Positions 40,655 through 51,508 of a DNA stretch of 64,000 nucleotides are shown here, piece by piece (position 1 is the stretch's first letter; every line of letters begins with the position of its first letter). A model generated the notes under the pieces. That model saw nothing but the letters and a program-made list of their open reading frames with translations, did no database searches and had not been told where the DNA came from. Source of the stretch: Promerops cafer (lineage: Eukaryota > Chordata > Aves > Passeriformes > Nectariniidae). The translations under genes were made by a program, and so were the position numbers. The stretch covers positions 1,202,830 to 1,266,829 of the forward strand of contig VZSE01003113.1 of NCBI GenBank assembly GCA_013398275.1, given 5' to 3'.

Positions 40655-41350
40655 CCAACATGCTGAGGAGCAGTTTTACTGAAAAGGGTATGGAGATTTT
40701 GTAGACAACAAGCAGAACATTAGCCAGCAATGTGTCCTGACAGCAAAGAAGTCACAACTCTGGACTTACAGCAGGAGCACAGCCAGTAGGTTGAGGGAAG
40801 TGATTGTTCCCTTTAGCACTCACTAGATCACACCTAGAATTCTGCATTCAGCTTTGGCCTTCGATGTAGGGAAGATGTGGATAAACTGTAACAGGTTCAG
40901 CAGAGGACCACCAGGATAGTCAGAACCTGAAGCACTGCTCTGTGAGGAGAAACTAAGGAAAGTGAGCTTTTTCAGCCTGGAGAAGAGAGAGCTTTAAGTG
41001 GACTCAGTAGCAGCCTTGCAGTTCCTACAGGGAGTTCCAGTCATCAAAAAGATGGGGCTAGGCTTTTCATAGTGATGCATGGCAAGAGGATGAGAAACAA
41101 TGAGCATAAACTAAATCAAGAGTAACTGAGCACAGGGAAAACCTTTTTCTCCACTAGGTCAAACATTGCAATAGGTTGCCAAAGATGTTGTGCCATCTTT
41201 ATTCTTGAAGTTTTTCAAGATCAGGCTTAAAAACTCTGGGCAACCCAGCTGAACCTCGTATCTGACTGTGCTTTGAGCATGACACTAGGCCAGAAACCTC
41301 CTGAGAGCCCCACCATTCTGAATTACTCTGTGATTGTGTTGTCATAATAT
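40655..41350 (+). mobile_element. CR1 LINE, 5'-truncated 3' end (sense)
   Basis: This shows the usual order of an avian CR1 3' end on the + strand. The end of the reverse-transcriptase frame gives gacaacaagcagaacattag, then ccagcaatgtgtcctgac. Next come gaagtgattgttccct, cctagaattctgcattcagc, tttttcagcctggagaagag, caataggttgccaaagatgt, and finally a CR1-like tail (attactctgtgattgtg) near 41341. It is truncated at the 5' end, as most CR1 copies are, and the reading frame is broken by stops. CR1 is the dominant LINE of birds, so it supports an avian source. Confidence 0.85.
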
Positions 41351-44300
41351 AGTATCAGAATTCTGGGCTGGTAATAGCAAAACCTTAATTGTTCTGAATA
41401 TTTAAATTATTTGGCTGTGTATTGCTTTTGGAATCCAGAAATGCTACATATGCCCTGTACATTCTCCAAACAGCTTGTATTTGTGCTTATTTACTGGTAT
41501 GACGTGCAAACTGTGCAAAAATATTGGACTCTAGCCTTAGAATATAGATACCTGCCAACAGAAAATGAAGGCTACATGGTGCTGCAAATGCTTTCTCCGT
41601 CTCTGGAAAGTGCCTTTTATGTGCCAGAAAGAAGCATTTATACCACATGCTTTTTTTACTGCTTCTCACATCTGTTAACATTTACATGTGTCAGAAAACA
41701 ATACCTGAACAGTAAAGAGAAGGGATACATGAAGTTCAAGGGTATTGTATCAAGAAAAATGGCATGTCATATTGCACTAGTACATTGGAATAAAAGAAAA
41801 GGAAAAAGGAAAAAAAATTCTTGGACCTGTCAAATATACCAAATACATGGGTGTAGTTTGTATATACTATCTATGAATGCATTTCCATACCTGAACTGAA
41901 TGACCCAAATTGCCTGTAAATGGAACTGAACCCATGAAAGGGTCAAGGAGAGATAACTGGGAGGTGAAAGAATTATAAATGTCTTGGTTTATTAAAAAAA
42001 TAATGAATTTTTATTTCATTAAAGGCAGGGTTGATATCAAAATATTCAAACTGGGATTCCTAAATAACAGAATTACCTACTTCTGTTGAAATATTTTGCA
42101 TTTTTGATAATCTTCTCTTCAGCTGTCTTTTTGTTAGTACAAGAGGAGCAGGTTAACTGACAAATGTTGCTGTATATCGACAGTCCTTAGAGGCAGCTAC
42201 TGGATTGGGCAGTGTTTCCAAGAATAGTCCTTTGAAGTCTCACTGTGAAAATCCTGAGACAGAGTGTAGTACTGGATTTTGTATGACGTGGCAGTTCTTG
42301 CAGATGTTACCACTGGCAAGTGATTTAGAATAGCAGCAAATTAGAGAGAAACTGATCTGTGATCCCCTGAACACAGAAGGAAAAAATCAGTATTTGATAC
42401 CTTTGTAAAAATTGGTGTTTGCATTGGTTGCATATGTACCACTAGTTCTTTAGGCATTTATTTGGGTCCTTTGTACCAGTTTCATGCAGGATTCTGTTCT
42501 TTGATGCCTCACCCTGATTTTCCAAAATGCACCTGCAATAATGAGCACGGACCCTCCCCTACAGCTACTGTCATTGCTTAATATTGTGTTCTCTGTGGAA
42601 AGTGATAGAAAAATACCTATTCTCCCATGTCTTTTGAGCCTAGAAAAAAGTGATGGCTGAAATACGAGATAATTAACCTTGAATTGAGTCGTACCTAACG
42701 TGTAGTCATAATAAAGGCAAAGGTCGATTTTTGTTCCTAGTAGATAATGTATCTCCAAAATTTTTTATTGTTTTTGATGAACATCTGCTCTTGCACATGG
42801 ATACAAGTCTTATCTGAAATTATTATGGATGCTAGAGTTCCGCACTCTCTACACTGAAAAAGCCTTGCATTAGATCTGTGAAGATGCAATGAATAATCAC
42901 ATAAGGCATAGGTTTCCTTGCCCCCAAATTTAAAACCACCATATGAACGGCATGTGCATACATATTTTTGGGTTTGAGTCAGGGACGTGAAGGATCTGTG
43001 GCAGTTTTTGTCTGTTAGTTGCACAAGAAAGTTGCAAGGCACCTGAAGAATCACTTGGTAATTGAAGCTGATGAGAAATCAGCTCTTGACAAATGGCAAA
43101 GAAGAAAGATCTTCATCCAACAGCATTTCTGAAGAAAAAAATAGAAGTTAAGCATTTGATAAGCTTGCATTCTGGTCTTTGTGCTTTATAGAGCTGCTTT
43201 ATCATTACAGGTGGACCTGTGGTCTCCTTGGTCTTACGTTCACTTGAAGTCAGTGGTGAACCTACCACTGGCTTCTCTGGTTGCTGACCATGGCCCAGGT
43301 TTGCACACAAATAAAGTACAGAAACATAAGCCTTTCTCATACCATTTCTTCTCATGTCATTTTAACTCTGGTCTATCCTTTCAGAAGGGTTCATATTTTA
43401 AGAGCTCTTTACCTAGCTACTTGGACCTAGATATCTGACTACAGTAATGAAAATTTTAAGAAGAATTGCTAGAAAAAATTATCATTGATGCTTAATTGAA
43501 ATAATACTGTTTCTGATGTAATTCAAGCCTATCACAGGCAGTCATACATGTTGCATATAGGGGTCAAAGGGTGAAAGGTGACTGGAAAGATGCTTGTTTT
43601 GTACATTTGGCTAACACAAATACTTCCTCAAGTACAAAATGCTTTGATCTCTCTAAGTAAATGCCATATGTGTGCAGCTGTGGCCCATGCCTCACGACTG
43701 CTGGAAGGTTAGGAAAAGGTAGCATATGAATTTGATGTCTGCATTCAATTTATGCTTTTATATTTAGCAGTTCATAATTTTGTGTAATATTTTAGCTGTA
43801 TGAAAAATATGCACCAGAACTGAGTGATAACAGATTTCTCTGTGGTTTAACTCAACATTGTTTGGGTGAATACAGGTTCCTAAGTATTGCAGACTGAAAA
43901 TACAGGTTTTAATTAGAGCTGTCTGAGCTTCAAAATACCTGAACGCACATTAAGCCTGGCAAACTTTCAGAAGTCTGGGGGTTGCGTGGAGCTGATTTAA
44001 ACTAAGCAAGAGTCTTCTCCTTTCCAGCTATATTGCATTTGCAGTTGCATCACTGACTTGCAACACACTGAAGTGAGATCCAAACCCATTATTAATGGTT
44101 TTCTGATATATAAAAATGTTTTATCACCAAGGCCTGTCTTGTGTCATACTCATGTTGAACAGTACCTTACTCCCAGGGAATTTCCACTGAAAAATTTGAA
44201 TGACTTCCAGAGTAAAGGATCTACTACACATGACTGAAAATCTGAATCAACTCCAAAAGTTTGGTGCCTTTCTTGAGCTTTTTTTTTTTCACTTTTACAT

Positions 44301-44892
44301 GCAAATGTTTAAGGCTGATATGCCCAGATCTATATCCATCAAGATGTTTAACATTAATAGTTTGCTGTGACAATGAAGAAAGCTACTGCAGTCAGTGGGA
44401 CAGAAGGGTCCATCACATTAATCCAGTTTCATGATCAAGACCAAAAAAAAAAAAAAAGCATGGCTTTGTTTATTAAAAATATTGAGCATGTACAGTTATA
44501 CTGGTTGGTATACTTTGGGGGGAAAACTGTGACTCACATGACTCACATAAAGCATATGCAATTTCTCCTTACAATAACAAAAATACAAGTCACAATCAAT
44601 AGACAGACATCGTGCAGTGACCTGAAAATAAGACATTAAAATATCAATTCACAGGTACAGATATGATAAAATATAATGCATTGCACTTTTATGTGGATGT
44701 TAATAGATATATGCATACAAAAGTATACATGTGGTAGATACATATGTATGTATGCAGTGTTGTTAATATGACTGTAAGTATTTTATTTATCAGACGTGTG
44801 GGTTAATTAATGCAGTTGTTCTAGACATGGTTTGAACATTATTGAAACAGAAGCACACTGATTTGTTTTTTTCCCCTCTGTGTTTTTGCTAG

Positions 44893-45006
44893 GTCCTACT
44901 GGCCATGGTAGGCTCTACAGATGACGCTCTGCAGGAGGCAGCAGCTGGTTGCATAGCAAACATTCGCAGATTGGCTCTGGCAACAGAAAAAGCAAAATAT
45001 GGCTGA
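44893..45006 (+). CDS. ODAD2: ODAD2 (ARMC4) terminal coding exon with stop
   Basis: This last coding exon has 37 codons plus TGA (45004-45006). The acceptor is ctctgtgtttttgctag. The product contains VLLAMVGSTDDALQEAAAGC and IANIRRLALATEKAKYG. It completes the last armadillo unit, continues HENGVVK of the previous exon in phase 0, and gives the characteristic C-terminus IRRLALATEKA of ODAD2. The other four exons plus this one give 293 residues, a little over a quarter of the roughly 1,040-residue vertebrate protein. No frameshift or premature stop occurs in any of the five exons, so the gene looks intact here. The exon is far (22.5 kb) from its neighbour, which a gene finder could easily miss. 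Confidence 0.95.
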   Translation, partial: VLLAMVGSTDDALQEAAAGCIANIRRLALATEKAKYG

Positions 45007-45122
45007 TGCTTCAGAAGCTTTTACCAACACACTTGTTTAGCAATTCAGCTACATTTAAATACACAATTACTCCTTCTAGTATCTGTATTTCATAGCAGAG
45101 CTCATCTATCTGAAGATAATTT

Positions 45123-45128
45123 AATAAA
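45123..45128 (+). terminator. ODAD2: Proximal AATAAA poly(A) signal
   Basis: AATAAA lies 117 bp after the stop codon. The sequence after it (cacaaatctgtggaaacatatgtttg) is only modestly GU-rich, so I rate it below the next one. Confidence 0.4.
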
Positions 45129-45337
45129 CACAAATCTGTGGAAACATATGTTTGATTTTACATTACTGGTTTGTAACTCCTAGGTTTGATAAAACATATC
45201 TAATTTTGTGTGTCTTCTAGCATTACATCCATCAAAAGACCATCAGTTAAGATATGTCAAAGACATTTTCTACATTTGATATGCTTTTATTTTAATTCAT
45301 TGTAGATATACATGGTTTTGCTTATCTGTGACATTAC

Positions 45338-45343
45338 AATAAA
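45338..45343 (+). terminator. ODAD2: Likely main poly(A) signal of ODAD2
   Basis: AATAAA is followed within 10-25 bases by tctctgtgtgtgtggtt (45351-45367), a good GU-rich downstream element. Cleavage would be expected between the two. Confidence 0.65.
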
Positions 45344-45648
45344 TTTTGCTTCTCTGTGTGTGTGGTTATGCAGCAATTTATGAATGTCTTGAACAATTCC
45401 CTGCATTATAATCTTGTCCAGTCATCCTCTCATTATGCTTTTGCATGTTTGATCACTTGTGAGTCACAGGAGAGCAGAAAATGCAGATACATGAACCTTA
45501 CATCTGGCATTATATAAAGACTGCAAACAGCTGTAGCAATAGACATCACTCCAAATTTCCCATTTCTACCAACATCAAACAAAATAGCGCTTAATTTTAT
45601 AAGTAGCTGGTGAAATGTATTTTAATTACCACGTTTAACTCAGCTCTA

Positions 45649-45654
45649 AATAAA
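45649..45654 (+). terminator. Distal AATAAA motif, possible alternative poly(A) site
   Basis: AATAAA with cattttgtggtttttaattttt about 35-55 bases downstream. A further AATAAA is at 46438-46443. Either could end a longer 3' untranslated region, or neither may be used. Confidence 0.3.
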
Positions 45655-48600
45655 GAGTTGGATATTAGATTTACATTTGCACATTATCATTTTGTGGTTT
45701 TTAATTTTTAAACTGAAGACAACATTGTATTGATGTAGTTACTTTTTTTCTGTATAAAATTATGTTCAGAATTACAGTTGCTTTCAAAAATGCACAGAAA
45801 TTATTATTGATATTATAAATTATAGACCCACTGTACATACCGTGCTAAACAAATAATGCTAGGGCATCTTTGAGAGCAGTAATGTCTTAATTACAAGAAC
45901 AGACTGCTGACAAAAATGAAAAAAAGCTAATATTTAAATGACTTGCATTTGTCAAGGACTCACTTCTGAATTATTTTTTTACTTCCCTTAATAATTAACA
46001 ATTTTCTTCGTTTGGAAGCATTTTGTAATTTCATTATTTACCTCCAACTAGCATGACTTCTCAAGGCATCTAGCTTTGTTGCTGACAGAAGCTTCTGAGG
46101 AAGACATAATGCCAATCCACCTTTTTATTTGTGTTTTCTCTAAAGCAGACATGAAGACTCATTTAAAATTTCATTTTGGAAGACTTGCACAGTTTTGAAA
46201 AAGGAGAATTACACTGGGCCCTTAGGGAAGGTGTAGGGCTATTTTAAAGGAAGCCAGCTATGGACAGATGCTGACAGTGTGGAAATCAAAATGTCAATCC
46301 AAGTAGTATTTTTTGATCAGTGCAAACACCAGCATAGTCACAGAGTTCATCACAAGCTCCATCAGCATCCAGTGACCACGTAAATGCTATTTTGGGTTTT
46401 TTCGAGCTCTGCCCCACAGGCCTGGTATGTTATTTTGAATAAACATGTCTATATTATTATACTGATGTCATAGCTGTAGTAGTATCATATGCTTCATTGC
46501 TATACCCAAAAATACTTCTAAAATAAATGCTAATTGCCAAATTCATTTGAAAGAGAAGAGGCTTGATTTTATTTTTGTCTTTTCTGTGAGAGAAGCTGTG
46601 GATACAAATAGTTTATCACAGTCTCACTTATGAATAACACGTAAAATGGTAGATTATTTTTCTAACTGTTGAAGGAAAAAAAACTCCCTGAAAATAACTC
46701 TTGTCCTTAGCATGACCTCTCAAGGCACACTTGACTGTTTAGCATGGATTTCAAATGGAATAAGTTCTAAAGCAAGCTTAATTTTATGATACAGGTGTCA
46801 GGGCAATAAATGTCATGTTTCTGACAATGAAATGGCCTTAGTTTGCCATTCTCACTCACACTGGTAGCCCTTATGCCTCCAAGTAGTTAATCTGAAACCT
46901 TTATTTTAAGGCCTCAGACAGTTAATCCCAGACTTAAGATAACTTACTTGTGCTGTTTTCTTTTCCTTTACCATGCCTGCAGTTTTAAAGTCCTGTACAA
47001 GGAGAAGAATTGTTGAAATCAATACGGATCACCACACAGGCAAAGAACTAGTATTAGAAAAATACATATTTTTTGGCCAAAACTGGTGGATTCCATGTAA
47101 TTAATACAAAGAGATTTAGTTGTTGGAAAATGAATAAATGAAAATGATCCCTGGCCCCTGTGAGCAGTGCAGTACAGCGTGTACATTTGAAAAGCTTCCA
47201 CTTTGTCCACAGATCTGCGCTGAGTTTCACAGCGCTGCCCTCTGAAAAGGGATCCTCACAAAGCTGTGTCCCCCATGCTGCTCACACAGCCCTCCAACCC
47301 TCCTGGCAGTGCCCACCAGCCTATTCAAGCCCTGGCACCAGCCCAAGGCACTGCCACCGCCCAGGCCCAGCATTCCCACCATGTATAACCAGGCACCAGC
47401 CAGCTCCTGCTCCCTGGCTCCCATGCTTGGAAGGGAAATGCCTTCACTCCTTGCTCTTCCCACCAGCTGCTTCTTGTCCATGTAAACCTGTAGCCTCTTA
47501 GGAAATATGGTTATACTGCGTGTGGGGCTCAGTATTATTTTCAGCTCAGAGCAATTCGACGTACAAATCATTTTAGTTGCAAAAATGTAGTGATTTAGAA
47601 GGGGGAGTCAGGCTTTGTCCTGTTCATTTGCCGTCATCTGCTCAGTCTGCTCCCTCCATGTTTTCTCTGTGTGATTCCTATAGTTTCACAGTTTTGTAAT
47701 ATGTCCTTTTTTCCAGTTTATTTACATTGATGTTACCATCAGCAGGGAGTATCCATCACTTTTCACAGTTTCAGGATCCAGGTCCCAGCTCTGCAGAGCG
47801 CCACGCTCCAACTGGCAGTAACAACGCCAGGCCCACTCTTCACCAGCTGCTCATTCTCAGCTTTGTTCCTCAATTACGCTAAAATGTCAAAAAAAACAGA
47901 GTCCAAGTAAGAAAAGTTGTCATGAGAAAGTGTTGTTTTGAGTATGGAAATCCTAGAGTTGATGAGAAAAAAAGCAAGAGAAGAAATCTTTCACATTTAT
48001 GCAATTATTTCTGGAACCTTATAGCCCCACTACATCTTTCAGTCTACACATCTGTCAGCGGCAAGATAGCTTTTCTTCTACCACTTCATGACTTTATGAT
48101 TTATTGCTTGGTGACAGATAACCATTATCAATAATTTAATTGTCCCAGGATGTTCAAACTACACATTTGAATCTGGGATTTATGTTCATTTCCTTTTAGT
48201 GTTCATGCTAATGACAAGTGCATGTGCTCTGATACACGATATTGTTTCCAAGTTGTAAGAGAAATGTGAACTTCACGGCCTGGGTGCAAGGAATCTGTGA
48301 TATATTAGGGGCTTTGTTATTCTGCTCCATCACCAAAACTTTCCTTTGGAAAGTAAATGAACTTGAGACTCACAAGGCTGTCTCAAGATTTGACTCAGTA
48401 ATATGCTTTAGGCTAACTGATCACTTGGTGTGAAAGCGTGGTACCTCTTTCATTCCATGTCTCCTAAAATGAGTTGAGTGAGCTGCTTACGCTGGGTGTA
48501 AGACGTGAATCATCCCAGGAGGCTGAACTAGATAATATGTTAGTTTAAGAATTTCATGTCATAATAAATTAAATGGTTGTTCCTTGCACATTTCCACCAA

Positions 48601-50686
48601 AATAATCTTTGTTTTATACATGACAGCAGGATGACTGTGATGGAAACATGTAATGTGTTTCTTCAGCAGTGGAATTCAAGTTTCCGTGCAGGCTGTTAGC
48701 AGAGCTTATTTCCAGAGTCAGAAGCTGACTGCTCCCCAACTGCAAATTGTGGTTTGCCTCTTCTTTAGCCACTTAAGCTTTGCCACACACTGCTCAGGAC
48801 CCAGAACAACAGAAGGAGGCTGTGCTGCATCTTGGCCATTCTTTAATTCAGACAACCTAATTGTGGACTGTTCAGTGACCTGGCACAGGCCAGGACCAGC
48901 ATGTTTCAGCTGTAGCCGTTGCAGTGGTAAGTTACATTGCACCATTTCTAAAGGAACTAATTTTGCTACTTACTGTTCTCTCCCTCGCTTTAACAGTGAT
49001 GTTCCTCATTGTTTAATATCTTGCTGCTTTGGCTATTGAAAGCAGCCAAAAGTCACCCATTTTCATGAACCTTTTCCTTGAGTGCAATTTTCATTGTAAC
49101 TTGTGCTTTGCTTAGTTATCAGTTCAGTAATACAACTTTCTGGGAAGCATTTCCATAGACAACATCACCATGGCTTGTATTTATCCTCTTGACTTGTTTT
49201 TGTGTTATCTGCCAGACCCCTTTCAGTTGGCAAGTTCCTTTCTCTTTTCCACTTGTAGGCATTGGCAAGTTATGTGTTTTCATCATGGTCTACGTAGAGC
49301 ACAGTACCTTTCAGTTGCTTGATCTTTTATAACTGCCATCAATTCTACTTCAAACACATTTTTTTTTCTTCTGAAAGGCTCATCAATGCACGTAAGGAAG
49401 TGTTGACTATGGCTTGCATACAATATGATGTGACCTAATCTGCCACTTCTGTAGTTCTGCAGTGACAAAGCCATCTTCACTAATTTCACATTTTCTACCA
49501 ACATTTGAGAATCCTGACATGGTGACAAGATAGTACTTGGCCAGTCAAAACCTTTGCCTCTTGTTACTTTGACTGTGTTTTGGAAAAGGACCATAAGAAT
49601 GACATTGTACTAATGCTGAACCATGAAACAAGAGGTCATAAACCAGCAGTTTTCAGTCAACTCCCCATTGCACCAGGATCCTGAATGCCTTTTAAGCTGC
49701 TCCATTTTTCATTAGGTGAGAAATGGCCGAGAAGCTGTTGGGGGTCCAGATTGTTCCTTGCAATTGGTAGTGTGGTAAGTGTTTGTCCAGACATGCTGTG
49801 TCACACCCCGCTTCTGCAAGGGCTGGGTGAAGGCAAGAAAGCAAAGCTCAGCACCTGTGCTCCAGTGGGTGCATCTGGCAGCAGAGTTTTCCTTCAATGG
49901 CTGAGCCTTGAACCGTACTTTCTAATATCCAGAGTAAATAGCTAGGGATTTGTGTCCTGCTTCTGGGGGAAAAAAAAAAAGAGTATTTAAGAAAAATGGT
50001 AATTAAAAAAATACAGATGCTGATAAAATTAAAAACATACGATATGGAGTTGAAATGATTTAGTGCTGAAAAATGTTGGTTGATTCAGTAGTAGTTAAAC
50101 TTCCAAATAACTTGTCTTGAACAAGCAAATAGTTATAAGTATTTGGCTATGTGTCTTTTTTAAAAAAAGTGAACACAGATCATGTTGCTGGTTCCCTCTA
50201 CCACTAACTGGTAAAGGCTGCACTATAAAATTAGTGCAGTAAACCACTCATCTTTCCAGTTGCCGCATTCTCTGCCCCAGTTGACAGCCTTTTGGGGCCT
50301 CCTTGGCTCCTCAGCAGAAAGCACCAAGTGCAGTTCTGTTGCTCTAATGAAAACATAACAACAACGTCTGGGAAGCCATAGAATGATGCAATAACCATAC
50401 AGCTCTGCTTCCTTTAATGTGATGAAGCTTGCATATTTGCCTGGCTCCAGAGTTTTACTCCTGCCAGTATTGTACTGTAAAGAGACTTGGCAGAACACGT
50501 TCAAAGGCTGTTCGTGGTTTTTCACTCAGCATTAAACCTTCCAATGACGGAAGGGTGGGGGAACACATATTGGGACAAACAGACACTCAAAAAGTCAAAA
50601 AGAAAGAGGAGAAGGAGGCTGGTGGTAGATGGTCAGCAGTTATGTAAACCTTGGTTATGGGACTGGGGTTGATTAGTGCTGAGCTG

Positions 50687-50729
50687 AGACCCACTGGAGG
50701 ACAACATCATGTATTAAACCAGTGGGTCT
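50687..50729. repeat. Hairpin with an 11-bp perfect stem
   Basis: AGACCCACTGG (50687-50697) is exactly complementary to CCAGTGGGTCT (50719-50729) across a 21-base loop. The stem is GC-rich, so it would be stable as RNA. It is shorter than a microRNA precursor and has no neighbouring gene. Confidence 0.7.
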
Positions 50730-51359
50730 TCTCTGCCCACTTTCCCGGGGGTGATCAGTCCAAGAGAAAAATAGCTCCTTATGTTCAGAGAGAAGAGATC
50801 AGTATTGCTTCATTCTCATGAACAAAGCTGTGCTGTCCTTGATGACTGCTCAGTCACCACGGGTGCAGTAGTCAGAGGCTCTAGGATTGCCCTTTTTTGC
50901 CCTGTGTTTGCCCACTATAGGGAAAATCTCTGTCTCCGTGGCTGCCAGTCTTGCTCTGCAGACCTTCATTGAACTCATTTATGGCTGACTCTTTTTTAAT
51001 GGCACCATTTGGAAAGCAGACTACCTAGTCCTTACCCCTGCATGAGGTTAGGCAGGAAAATATTCAAAGAGAAGCTGGAGCAACTCTTGGAGAGAACTAT
51101 TCCATACGCACTTGTAGATGAGGGGCAAAATATGTTCAGAAACAGAAGTTATGGTCAGATTGATGCCTCCTTCCAACCCGTTCCACAACTGTCTGTGGTG
51201 GGGTGTCATGTAAAAGGAAAAATATTTGGAAAAGCGGACATCTGTGGGCCAGCCTTGGTATGCTTCCCAGAATGTAATGACTAGGTGAATGTTTTTCAGC
51301 GCAGCAACTAAGGAATATAGGTGACTGCCAAGCGCTGAATCTGATGTGGGGTGAAGAGG

Positions 51360-51508
51360 TACAAAACAAAGAGGAGTGATTTGTCTGAAGAAAGGTGAGG
51401 TTTAATTATTTCCAAACTTTGCATTAATAGAAGCACTACAAAACAAAGAGGAATGATTTGTCTGAAGAAACTGAGGCCTAATTATTTCCAAACTCTGCAC
51501 TAAAAAAA
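51360..51508 (+). repeat. 77-bp tandem duplication (two copies)
   Basis: The first copy starts with tacaaaacaaagagg at 51360, and the second starts with the same bases at 51437. The copies match over roughly 65-70 bases with only a few substitutions and a small indel (for example ggagtgattt against ggaatgattt). The second copy ends in a run of A near 51505. Confidence 0.9.

Larger units (their letters stand above)
22369..44892 (+). other. ODAD2: ODAD2 last intron, 22.5 kb
   Basis: This phase-0 intron separates the last two coding exons. Its acceptor is strong (gtttttttcccctctgtgtttttgctag). It carries most of the repeats of the window: an 803-nt purine tract, small microsatellites, two CR1-derived stretches, a tRNA-like relic and a hairpin cluster. 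I found no further ODAD2 exon and no other gene in it. The 162-codon open frame at 41411-41899 shows no domain. Confidence 0.85.
45007..45365 (+). other. ODAD2: ODAD2 3' untranslated region (short form)
   Basis: AT-rich sequence follows the TGA and leads to a canonical poly(A) signal and a GU-rich stretch. The real cleavage site cannot be read from sequence, and longer forms are possible because further AATAAA motifs follow. Confidence 0.65.

Noticed and set aside
41411..41899. 162-codon + strand open frame
   Set aside because: It has no recognisable domain, lies within the ODAD2 intron just after a CR1 copy, and has a mixed, non-protein-like composition.
48500..48560. Phrase resembling the CR1 tail (aggctgaactagataatatg)
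   Set aside because: The match is about 20 bases long with no upstream CR1 sequence, too weak to call.
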